This document shows, piece by piece, positions 40,846 to 47,203 of a DNA stretch of 64,000 nt. The notes under the pieces are model-generated. The model made no database searches. It was given only the letters and a program-made list of their open reading frames with translations, and had not been told where the DNA came from. Source of the stretch: Synechococcus sp. CS-1330. GTDB lineage: Bacteria; Cyanobacteriota; Cyanobacteriia; PCC-6307; Cyanobiaceae. The stretch is taken from the NCBI GenBank assembly GCA_025128025.1, contig JAHLYR010000066.1, forward strand, positions 47,233 to 111,232. Direction: 5' to 3'. The translations under genes and the position numbers were made by a program. Within the stretch, counting starts at the first letter, position 1. Every line of letters starts with the position of its first letter.

Positions 40846-41282
40846 GCTCCGAGAAACGCGCCTATCTCGATACCAGTGCCCTGGCGAAGTGGTATCTCAA
40901 CGAGGTGGGCTCTGAGGCTTTTGTCGATTTTTTGCAGAGCCTTGATTCGGCAGTGATCAGCAGCCTCACCCTCACCGAGATGCGCTCATTGCTGAGCCGC
41001 CGCCGGCGCATGGGGGATCTTTCGCTTGAACTCGAGACTGTGCTGTTTGCAGCCTTTCTCGACGATATCGATCGAGGCTGGTTGCAACGGTATCCGCTGG
41101 ATGATGCGCGTTTTACTGAAGCGACGAATCTGATCGCGCGTTATCCAGAACATCCGCTGCGCACGCTGGATGCCCTGCATCTCACGGTGGCGGCTGATCT
41201 GGGTGTCTCGATTCTCGCCACTGCTGATGGGGTGATGGCTGACGCCGCCGTGAGCATGGGTCTGCAGGTTGTGCGGTTTTGA
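40842..41282 (+). CDS. PIN-domain ribonuclease toxin (VapC-like), module 1
   Basis: A 146-residue PIN protein read from a TTG that overlaps the antitoxin stop. The acidic metal-binding residues are all visible: Asp in AYLDTSALAKWY, Glu in SLTLTEMRSLL, Asp in RTLDALHLTVA and Asp in ILATADGVM. VapC-type toxins cleave tRNA or rRNA when freed from the antitoxin. A decayed fragment matching the region from GWLQRYPLDDARF to ARYPE recurs at 50.6-50.7 kb. Confidence 0.88.
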   Translation: MSSEKRAYLDTSALAKWYLNEVGSEAFVDFLQSLDSAVISSLTLTEMRSLLSRRRRMGDLSLELETVLFAAFLDDIDRGWLQRYPLDDARFTEATNLIARYPEHPLRTLDALHLTVAADLGVSILATADGVMADAAVSMGLQVVRF

Positions 41283-41348
41283 AAGAGCTTCTTGCTGAGC
41301 CCACCCCTGTGCTGGGAGGGATTTCTACAGTACCGTTTTTGATACTAA

Positions 41349-41363
41349 ACTTGAATCTCAAGT
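41349..41363. promoter_or_regulatory. Inverted repeat before toxin-antitoxin module 2
   Basis: ACTTGA-ATC-TCAAGT is a perfect 15-base palindrome with a three-base centre, 12 bases before the antitoxin ATG at 41376. Its location across the likely promoter/leader fits autoregulation by the antitoxin. The sequence is unrelated to the repeats before modules 1 and 3. Confidence 0.55.
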
Positions 41364-41375
41364 GATTGCTGTGCC

Positions 41376-41657
41376 ATGGATCAGCAGAACGCGCTCACCT
41401 CAGCTGAGCTCAAGCGCCGTGGGATTGCAGCGATTGAGCAGGCGCTGCAGCATGGCCCGGTCCATCTGTTGAAGCGCAACCGATCTGCTGCTGTGGTGCT
41501 GAGTGAACAGCATTACCGCCAGCTGCAGTTGCAGGCATCACAAGCTCCTGGCTCCGAAGCATCGGCGTTGCAGTGGCTGCTGGCCCTGTCGCCTTCCACG
41601 ACCCCGCGCAGTAAGGCTGATATCGATGCGGAGCTGGCGGCTGAGCGCGACTGGTGA
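41376..41657 (+). CDS. Phd-like antitoxin, module 2
   Basis: A 93-residue protein: an N-terminal helix (LTSAELKRRGIAAIEQALQH), strands GPVHLLKRNRSAAVVLSEQHY as in Phd/YefM and related prevent-host-death proteins, and a flexible acidic C-terminus (KADIDAELAAERDW) expected to cover the toxin. Its end overlaps the toxin GTG by four bases. A degraded copy of its 3' half is present near 48.9 kb. Confidence 0.75.
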   Translation: MDQQNALTSAELKRRGIAAIEQALQHGPVHLLKRNRSAAVVLSEQHYRQLQLQASQAPGSEASALQWLLALSPSTTPRSKADIDAELAAERDW

Positions 41658-42064
41658 TTGCTTTCCTGGATGCCAGCGCTCTGATCTATCTGGTGGAGGG
41701 TGAGGCCCCATGGGCCCAGGCAACCCAGGCAACCCTGCAGCAGCTTGCTGGCGAGGCGCCTGATCTCGCACTGGCCGTGAGCCGCCTCAGCTTGCTGGAG
41801 TGTCGTGTGGCTCCACTGCGGCGGGGTGATCAAGCCTGCCTGGATCGTTTTGAGGCGTTGTTTGCCCAGCCGGATCTGCTGGTTGTGGAGCTCAGCGCCT
41901 CTGTGGTGGAGCTGGCGACGCAGTTGCGCGCCAACCATGGGCTACGCACACCCAATGCTCTGCAGGCGGCTTGCTGCCTGCAACTGGGGCCTGATGCCCT
42001 GATGATCACGGGTGATGCCGGTTTTCAGCGCGTCCAGGCGCTGCAGGTCCGCCTGATTGCCTGA
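41654..42064 (+). CDS. PIN-domain toxin, module 2 (altered acidic site)
   Basis: A 136-residue PIN protein. Asp in AFLDASALIYLVEGE, Glu in LSLLECRVAPL and Asp in LMITGDAGFQ are present, but the position that is usually Asp in the helix after TP reads LRTPNALQAACC, an Asp-to-Asn change. This could lower activity or reflect relaxed selection. Start GTG 41654 overlaps the antitoxin stop. A heavily mutated second copy lies at about 48.98-49.19 kb. Confidence 0.85.
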   Translation: MIAFLDASALIYLVEGEAPWAQATQATLQQLAGEAPDLALAVSRLSLLECRVAPLRRGDQACLDRFEALFAQPDLLVVELSASVVELATQLRANHGLRTPNALQAACCLQLGPDALMITGDAGFQRVQALQVRLIA

Positions 42065-42177
42065 TAGCCGCCACCTATGCGGCAGTGATCAGCCCGATCC
42101 CGCGTGGTGCTGCTGATCACCGGCATCCGCTAGTTCCGGCGCATGGAAAAGCGGTTTGCCGATGTCATCTGACTGCA

Positions 42178-42198
42178 AAATGCATGTACAATGCATTT
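42178..42198. promoter_or_regulatory. Inverted repeat before toxin-antitoxin module 3
   Basis: AAATGCAT-GTACA-ATGCATTT has perfect eight-base arms around a five-base centre, 22 bases before the antitoxin ATG at 42221; outside the arms GCAA/TTGC extends the symmetry with one mismatch. Ribbon-helix-helix antitoxins of the FitA type bind such palindromes to repress their own operon. Confidence 0.6.
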
Positions 42199-42220
42199 GC
42201 AAGTACAGGAGCAGCGGCCC

Positions 42221-42466
42221 ATGGCCACACTCCAGATACGCGACCTCCCCGATCCCCTGCACCAGCTGTTGCAGCTGCGGGCCCGGCAGCACCACCGCAG
42301 CTTGAGTCAACAGGCGCTCAGCGATCTGCAGCAGGCATGCGGAGGAGATCCCCTCGAGCGGCGGCGTCAGGCCCTCGCTGAACTGCAGGGCCTTGCCAAT
42401 GAGCGGGGCGGGCAGCACTTCGACCCTGCGCCTGAGGAGCTGATCCGTCAGGACCGATCCCGCTGA
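42221..42466 (+). CDS. FitA-type ribbon-helix-helix antitoxin, module 3
   Basis: An 81-residue protein from the ATG giving MATLQIRDLPDPLHQLL; a start ten codons earlier is in frame but lies inside the palindrome. The strand ATLQIRDLP followed by helix LLQLRARQHHRSLSQQALSDL is the ribbon-helix-helix of FitA/VapB antitoxins; the acidic Pro-containing tail (HFDPAPEELIRQDRSR) is the toxin-binding part. AGGAG lies about a dozen bases before the ATG. One base separates its stop from the toxin ATG. Confidence 0.8.
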   Translation: MATLQIRDLPDPLHQLLQLRARQHHRSLSQQALSDLQQACGGDPLERRRQALAELQGLANERGGQHFDPAPEELIRQDRSR

Positions 42467-42467
42467 G

Positions 42468-42857
42468 ATGGCCAGAGTTGTGCTCGATGCCTCTGCTGTG
42501 GTGCGGATTATTGAGGGGGCTGAGGCAGCGGCGCCTTTTCAGGAGGCTGTGCTGAAGGCCGATTTGGTGCTGGCACCTGAATTAATGCTCACCGAGGTGG
42601 CTAATGCCCTATGGCGGCTGCTGCGTGCTGGCCAGCTGGAGGCAGATGGGCTGCAACGGCGCTTGACCCGGGCTGTGGAGCTGGTGGATGTGATTGAGCC
42701 TGACCGCCACCTGCAGGCAGAGGCACTGGCGTTGGCCTGCCATCTGGATCACCCCGTTTACGACTGCCTCTATCTGGCCCTGGCCCGCCGAGAAGCAGCC
42801 GTGCTGGTCACCGCCGATCAGCGCCTGCAGCAGCTGGCTGCACGGGTGCTCCCCTGA
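42468..42857 (+). CDS. PIN-domain toxin (FitB/VapC-like), module 3
   Basis: A 129-residue PIN protein with the complete acidic set: Asp6 in VVLDASAVVRIIEG, Glu in LMLTEVANALWRLL, Asp in HPVYDCLYLALARR and Asp in VLVTADQRLQQ. The YDCLYLALA form is typical of the FitB/VapC branch. It directly follows its RHH antitoxin gene and is the last of three modules before the Rpn array. Confidence 0.88.
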   Translation: MARVVLDASAVVRIIEGAEAAAPFQEAVLKADLVLAPELMLTEVANALWRLLRAGQLEADGLQRRLTRAVELVDVIEPDRHLQAEALALACHLDHPVYDCLYLALARREAAVLVTADQRLQQLAARVLP

Positions 42858-43168
42858 ACGTTTCTTTCCTGACCCCCACCCCCCTGCATGGGCGATTGCG
42901 ACGTCGTGATCCGCCACCGCATGCAGGTACTGGAAAAAATTGAGGGCAACGACCAATCCATCTTCCGACTATCTATTCGCTACACCCGGCCCGCCATAAC
43001 TGATTTGCAACTGTGCAGGAGTCTGTACAGCTGTACAAATTCAAGATGTACAGATTCAGGGAGGCGCCCAAGTTGTCATGGCTTCCCCGTGAGCCACCAT
43101 CCCCCTCACGGGCTGCAGCCCCACCCCCAAGCAGCAGCTACCTTTTCGCCAGCCAGCGCTCACAACCA
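42858..43168. other. Intergenic stretch leading into the Rpn array
   Basis: I see no gene in these 311 bases. The right half (from about 43085) matches the leaders of the later Rpn copies: CACGGGCTGCAGCCCCA and TTTTCGCCAGCCAGCGCTC recur upstream of copies 3 to 5 in part. The middle contains the TGTACA palindrome. The left half shows no similarity that I could find inside the window. Confidence 0.6.
43024..43037. repeat. 14-base palindrome TGTACAGCTGTACA
   Basis: A perfect palindrome about 130 bases upstream of Rpn copy 1, flanked by a further GATGTACAGATTC at 43043 onward. The same CTGTACAG core recurs in the 37-base inverted repeat at 44861-44897 and in an eroded form near 47025, each time between Rpn copies. 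Confidence 0.7.
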
Positions 43169-43303
43169 GTGAACACCGACCGCTGGTACTACCGGGTCTT
43201 CCAGAGCGCCCCCGACCTGATCCGCTCACTGCTGCCCGGCTCATCCGCCACCGCCACCGCACTGGGACTTGACCCGACAGCACCAGGCGATCGTCTCTAC
43301 CGC

Positions 43304-43350
43304 TACTGCTTCTCTTCGAGAAGGCTTCGCCTACGCAGAAGCCTTGCGGC
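43304..43350. mobile_element. 47-base palindromic mini-element in Rpn copy 1
   Basis: Inserted between CTACCGC and the continuation of the gene, as shown by comparison with the uninterrupted copies 3 and 4. It contains two nested hairpins: CTTCTC-TTC-GAGAAG and AAGGCTTC-(9)-GAAGCCTT. It is identical, base for base, to the insert at 47339-47385 in copy 5. It is too short to encode anything; its form resembles the very small mobile repeats described in filamentous cyanobacteria. Confidence 0.8.
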
Positions 43351-43761
43351 TATGAGCTCTTGAAATAAAAGAGCTGAGCCTCCGGCTCGACGGTGTGCTT
43401 TGGCCCGGTGGTGCTGCTTGAGGTGCAGATGCACCCGGATCCAGGCTTCCACCACCGGCTGGCTGCGCAGACCTACCGCTTTCTGCAGCAGCACCCCCGG
43501 GTGGAGCACTGGGCCGTGCTGGTGATCACGCCTCACAACCGCCTCAAGCTCGGCCCCACCCAGGCCCTTCAGGTTTTCCTGAACCAGCAAGTGGACTGGA
43601 TCAATCTGGAGGAGCTGAGCCAGCAGCCCTCTTTGGATCCCCTGCTCAACCTGCTCACGCTGCCAATTCGCCCAGAAAGCGAACTGCAAACCAGCAGCAG
43701 GGACTCCTCGCCAACCGCCCAGATCCAGGCCCTGCCGCTGGAGCAGCTCGAAGCACTAGCC

Positions 43762-43788
43762 GTAGGCGAAGCCTTCTCCGCTGGAGTG
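43762..43788. mobile_element. 27-base partial mini-element, opposite orientation
   Basis: Where intact copies read GCC-GAC-GCC, copy 1 has 27 bases beginning GTAGGCGAAGCCTTCTC. That is the reverse complement of the core GAGAAGGCTTCGCCTAC of the 47-base element. The net gain is 24 bases, so the frame is kept and VGEAFSAGV is added to the DUF4351 domain. Confidence 0.7.
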
Positions 43789-43830
43789 GCCCTGCTCGAC
43801 TTCCAGGGCCCGCCAGCCCGTGCGAACCAC

Positions 43831-44196
43831 TCAGCCGCCATCCGATACCCATTGCAGGCTGCCCCTCAGCAGCTTTGAGGCTTCCCTCAGCCTGGCTCGG
43901 CTGGGCTCACCGGGCTCGAGTTGGAACTCGGCGAGGCGAACGAGGCATGCATCTTGGAGGTCAGCTCGTTGAGCTTGGCCAGCTCGATCTCGATTTCGAC
44001 GGTTCCACTCAACGCCGAGATCAGCCAGGAGAGCCGCTGACGCCAGGAGAAAGGCCGTGAGGCTCCAACCCAACAGGGTGAGCGGAACCGCTGGGATGGG
44101 GATGGAGTTGGAGGAGCCATAAAACCTCAGCAGAGCCGCCAGAGCGAAAAGGAAAGTGGTGAGCCCCCGCGGCAGGAGAGCCAGTAACCCAATCAT
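43831..44196 (-). CDS. Hypothetical small membrane protein between Rpn copies
   Basis: A 121-residue protein from the ATG giving MIGLLALLPRG (GTG 44199 is an alternative). It has two or three hydrophobic segments (TTFLFALAALLRFYG; VPLTLLGWSLTAFLLASAALLADLG) and a charged C-terminal helix (NRRNRDRAGQAQRADLQDACL). It runs against the Rpn genes and occupies the place where the 5' half of copy 2 should be. I do not recognise the family; coding status rests on the hydrophobic pattern alone. Confidence 0.5.
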   Translation of the reverse strand: MIGLLALLPRGLTTFLFALAALLRFYGSSNSIPIPAVPLTLLGWSLTAFLLASAALLADLGVEWNRRNRDRAGQAQRADLQDACLVRLAEFQLEPGEPSRARLREASKLLRGSLQWVSDGG

Positions 44197-44241
44197 CACC
44201 GATCTGGCCGAAGGAGTGCTCTCTTCAACAGTGCTTGGAAA

Positions 44242-44832
44242 GTGGTGGTGATCACCCCCTCGCGGCAACTGAACTTCGGCGCCAGCGAGCCGGTGGCCGA
44301 ATTCCTTGAGTGCCGGGTTCAGTGGGTAGAACTGCTGCCCGAGCGCTGGCTGGCCGGGGCACCCATGTTTCAACGGTTGCTGGCCCTGCTGGTGCGCCCG
44401 GAAGCAGAGATCCCGGAGGCGGTGCGTGAGCTGCGCCAGCAAGCGCCTGCAGCCACCCCACCCGAGGCCAGTTCAGAGCTGCTCACGCTCATCCCCACTA
44501 TTCTGTTGGCACGGTTCACCGATCGCCCTCTGAAGGAGATCTGCGCCATGGCTGGACTCACTATTGAAGACTTCACGCAGAGCGTCGCCTATCGAGAGAT
44601 CTTTGGCCAGGGCCGGCAGGAAGGCCGCCACGAAGGTCGTCAGGAAGGCCGGCGAGATGAAGCTGCCGCCGTCACCCTCCGTCTCCTCAACCGCCGCTGC
44701 GGCCCCCTCTCAGAAGCCACTACCGCCCAGATCCAGGCCCTGCCGCTGGAGCAGCTCGAAGCCTTAGCCGACGCCCTGCTCGACTTCCAGGGCCCGGCCG
44801 ACCTGGCCGCTTGGCTGGCCGCCAACACCTGA
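44242..44832 (+). pseudogene. Rpn-type nuclease, copy 2 (5'-truncated)
   Basis: An open frame of 196 codons that lacks the N-terminal catalytic half: it begins at VVITPSRQLNFGASEP, which corresponds to the region after the ExQ motif of intact copies. It continues through LLTLIPTILLARFTDRPLKEI, an EGRQEGR-rich linker and a complete DUF4351 end (LNRRCGPLSEATTAQIQALP). The middle is clearly diverged from copies 3 to 5, so it belongs to an older branch. Without the Asp and Glu-x-Gln it cannot be a nuclease, though a DUF4351-containing fragment could still be made. Confidence 0.75.
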
Positions 44833-44860
44833 CGCCACCGGATATCAGGTGAGTGGCACC

Positions 44861-44897
44861 CTCCAGGATTCTGTACAGGCTGTACAGAATCCTGGAG
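44861..44897 (+). terminator. 37-base perfect inverted repeat after Rpn copy 2
   Basis: Arms CTCCAGGATTCTGTACAG and CTGTACAGAATCCTGGAG (18 bases each, no mismatch) flank a single G, and ATTTTT follows on the plus strand. It begins 29 bases after the copy 2 stop. It may act as a transcription terminator, although a one-base centre means at least the inner pairs must open to form a loop. It could instead be a protein-binding or recombination site; related TGTACA palindromes lie before copies 1 and 5. Confidence 0.6.
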
Positions 44898-45030
44898 ATT
44901 TTTGCTGCGCCGTGGCTTCTGGCGTTCAGCCTCCTGCCGCCAACACGGCCCTACTCCCACCAGGCCCCTCACGGGCTGCAGCCCCACCTCCAAGCCGCGG
45001 CTAACTTTTCGCCAGCCAGCGCTCGCAATC

Positions 45031-45936
45031 TTGAATACTGACCGCTGGTATTACCGCGTTTTCCAGAGCGCCCCCGACCTGATCCGCGCGCTGCTGCCCG
45101 GATCAGGCCGCCCGCCGGTGGATTTGGGCCTCGACCCCTCAGCGCCCGGCGATCAGCTCTACCGCTTTGAAGCCCTCGAGATCAAAGAGCTAAGCCACCG
45201 CCTCGATGGCGTGCTCTGGCCTCGCGAAACCACTGGCTGCGCCGAAAACGGCAGCCCGGAGTTTCCGGTAGTGCTGCTTGAGGTGCAGATGCACCCGGAT
45301 CCAGGCTTCCACCACCGGCTGGCGGCGCAGACCTACCGCTTTCTGCAGCAGCAGCCCCAGGTAGAGCATTGGGCGGTGTTGGTGATCACTCCCCACAGCC
45401 GGCTCAAGCTCGGCCCCACTCAGGCGCTGCAGCTGTTCCTGCAGCAGGTGTTGTGGCTCAGTCTTGAGGAGCTCAGCTGCCGACCCCAGCTTGATCCGCT
45501 TTTGAATTTGCTCACCCTGCCGGTGCGCCCTGAGAGCGAGCTTGCGGCCAGCAGCCAGCAGATTCTGGCCAGCCGTCCCGATCTAGACACGGTTGTGCTG
45601 CCTATGCTGGTGCAACGGTTCCCCCAGCTCACCGAGGCAGAAATCATGGTGATCGCCGGCATCCCCCGAGAAGAGATCCGCCATACCAGGGCGGTTCAGG
45701 ACTGGCTGGCCGAGGGCCGCCAGGAGGGCCTTCAGGAAGGCCTTCAGGAAGGCCGACGCGATGAGGCTGCAGCCATGACCCTCCGCCAACTCAACCGCCG
45801 CTGCGGCCCCCTCTCAGAAGCCACCACCGCCGAGATCCAGGCTCTGCCTTTGGAGCAATTGGAAGCCCTAGCCGACGCCCTGCTCGACTTCCAGGGCCCG
45901 GCCAACCTGGCCGCTTGGCTGGCCGCCAACACCTGA
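45031..45936 (+). CDS. Rpn-type nuclease (PD-(D/E)XK + DUF4351), copy 3, intact
   Basis: Encodes 301 residues from TTG (the other copies use GTG at the same point). The nuclease core has Asp59 in RLDGVLWP and Glu84/Gln86 in VVLLEVQMHPD, the D...ExQ pattern of Rpn/PDDEXK_2 enzymes. A linker of EGLQE repeats (about 228-243) precedes DUF4351 (250-301, NRRCGPLSEATTAEIQALP). Characterised Rpn proteins are DNA endonucleases linked to recombination and phage defence. An internal ATG at 45775 with GAGG upstream could yield the DUF4351 part alone. Confidence 0.88.
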   Translation: MNTDRWYYRVFQSAPDLIRALLPGSGRPPVDLGLDPSAPGDQLYRFEALEIKELSHRLDGVLWPRETTGCAENGSPEFPVVLLEVQMHPDPGFHHRLAAQTYRFLQQQPQVEHWAVLVITPHSRLKLGPTQALQLFLQQVLWLSLEELSCRPQLDPLLNLLTLPVRPESELAASSQQILASRPDLDTVVLPMLVQRFPQLTEAEIMVIAGIPREEIRHTRAVQDWLAEGRQEGLQEGLQEGRRDEAAAMTLRQLNRRCGPLSEATTAEIQALPLEQLEALADALLDFQGPANLAAWLAANT

Positions 45937-46109
45937 CGCCACCGGAGATCTTTGTTGCGCCGTGGCTTCTGGCGTTCAGCAGCACAACCACCGAGTGGGC
46001 TCCCCCCTGAGCCGCCCGGCCCCCCAGCCCGAACGAACTGCTCTGCCGCCACCCGCCAACGAGGCTCCACACGCAACATGCCCCTTACGGGCTGCAGCCC
46101 CAACCCCGC

Positions 46110-47012
46110 GTGAACACCGACCGCTGGTACTACCGCGTCTTCCAGAGCGCCCCCGACCTGATCCGCGCACTCCTGCCCGGCTCAGCCGCCACCGACAACG
46201 CGCTGGGACTCGACCCCTCAGCTCCCGGCGACAGCCTCTACCGCTTTGAAGCCCTCGAACTCAAGGAGCTGAGCCATCGCCTCGATGGCGTGCTCTGGCC
46301 CAGGGAGAGCACCGGCTGCGCTCAAACCGGCAGCCAGGAGTTCCCAGTGGTGCTGCTGGAGGTGCAGATGCACCCCGATCCGGGCTTCGACCACCGCCTG
46401 GCGGCGCAGAGCTGCCGGTTCCTTCAGAAGCATCCGCAGGTGGAGCACCTGGAGGTGGTGGTAATCACACCACACCAGCGAATCAACCTCGGCCCCACCA
46501 ATCTGTCCAGATTTTTGCAGGTGCTCCTGCAGGAAGTGCACTGGATCAGCCTCGAGGAGCTGAGCCGGCAGCCCAACCTCGATCCCCTGCTCAACCTGCT
46601 CACCCTGCCGATCCGGCCCGAGAGCGAGCTGGCAGCAAGCAGCCAGCAGATCCTCGCCAGGCGCCCTGATCTGGATGCGGTGGTTCTTCCTATGCTGGTT
46701 CAACGGTTCCCCCAGCTCACCGAGGCAGAAATCATGGTGATCGCCGGCATCCCCCGCGAAGAAATCCGCCACACCAGAGCGGTGCAGGACTGGCTGGCAG
46801 AAGGTGAAGCCAAAGGCCGCCAAGAAGGCGAAGCCCTCGGTGAAGCCAAGGTCACCCTCCGCCAACTCAACCGCCGCTGCGGCCCCCTCTCAGAAGCCAC
46901 CACCGCCGAGATCCAGGCCCTGCCGCTGGAGCAGCTCGAAGCCTTAGCCGACGCCCTGCTCGACTTCCAGGGCCCGGCCGACCTGGCCGCTTGGCTGGCC
47001 GCCAATACCTGA
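46110..47012 (+). CDS. Rpn-type nuclease (PD-(D/E)XK + DUF4351), copy 4, intact
   Basis: A 300-residue protein from GTG, closely similar to copy 3 throughout. The catalytic Asp59 (RLDGVLWP) and Glu84/Gln86 (LLEVQMHPD) are conserved, as are PREEIRHTRAVQDWLAEG and the DUF4351 domain. It differs in the linker (EAKGRQEGEALGEAKVT) and has no internal in-frame ATG at the DUF4351 boundary. Mobile-element insertions present in copies 1 and 5 are absent here. Together with copy 3 it is the only full-length member. Confidence 0.88.
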   Translation: MNTDRWYYRVFQSAPDLIRALLPGSAATDNALGLDPSAPGDSLYRFEALELKELSHRLDGVLWPRESTGCAQTGSQEFPVVLLEVQMHPDPGFDHRLAAQSCRFLQKHPQVEHLEVVVITPHQRINLGPTNLSRFLQVLLQEVHWISLEELSRQPNLDPLLNLLTLPIRPESELAASSQQILARRPDLDAVVLPMLVQRFPQLTEAEIMVIAGIPREEIRHTRAVQDWLAEGEAKGRQEGEALGEAKVTLRQLNRRCGPLSEATTAEIQALPLEQLEALADALLDFQGPADLAAWLAANT

Positions 47013-47203
47013 CGCAACCACAGCCTGTACAGAACCTCGAGAGCTCTGATGCGCCGGGGCTTCTGGCGTTCAGCAGCACAACCACCGAGTGGGCTCCCCC
47101 CTGAGCCGCCAGGCGCTCCAGCCCGAACGAGCCGTTCAGCCTCCTGCCGCCAACAAGGCCTTACTTCCACCTAGCCCCGCACGAGCTGCAGCCCCAACCC
47201 CGC

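Larger units (their letters stand above)
43169..43828 (+). pseudogene. Rpn-type nuclease, copy 1 (disrupted)
   Basis: It starts like the intact copies (VNTDRWYYRVFQSAPDLIR) but is broken three times. A 47-base palindromic element at 43304 shifts the frame. The segment with the catalytic loop between VLWP and VVLLEVQMHPD is deleted, and a larger deletion near 43690 removes the region between RPES and the DUF4351 domain. A second small insertion lies at 43762 in frame. The remaining frame 43393-43878 still encodes LEVQMHPDPGFHHRLAAQ. I regard it as nonfunctional. Confidence 0.85.
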
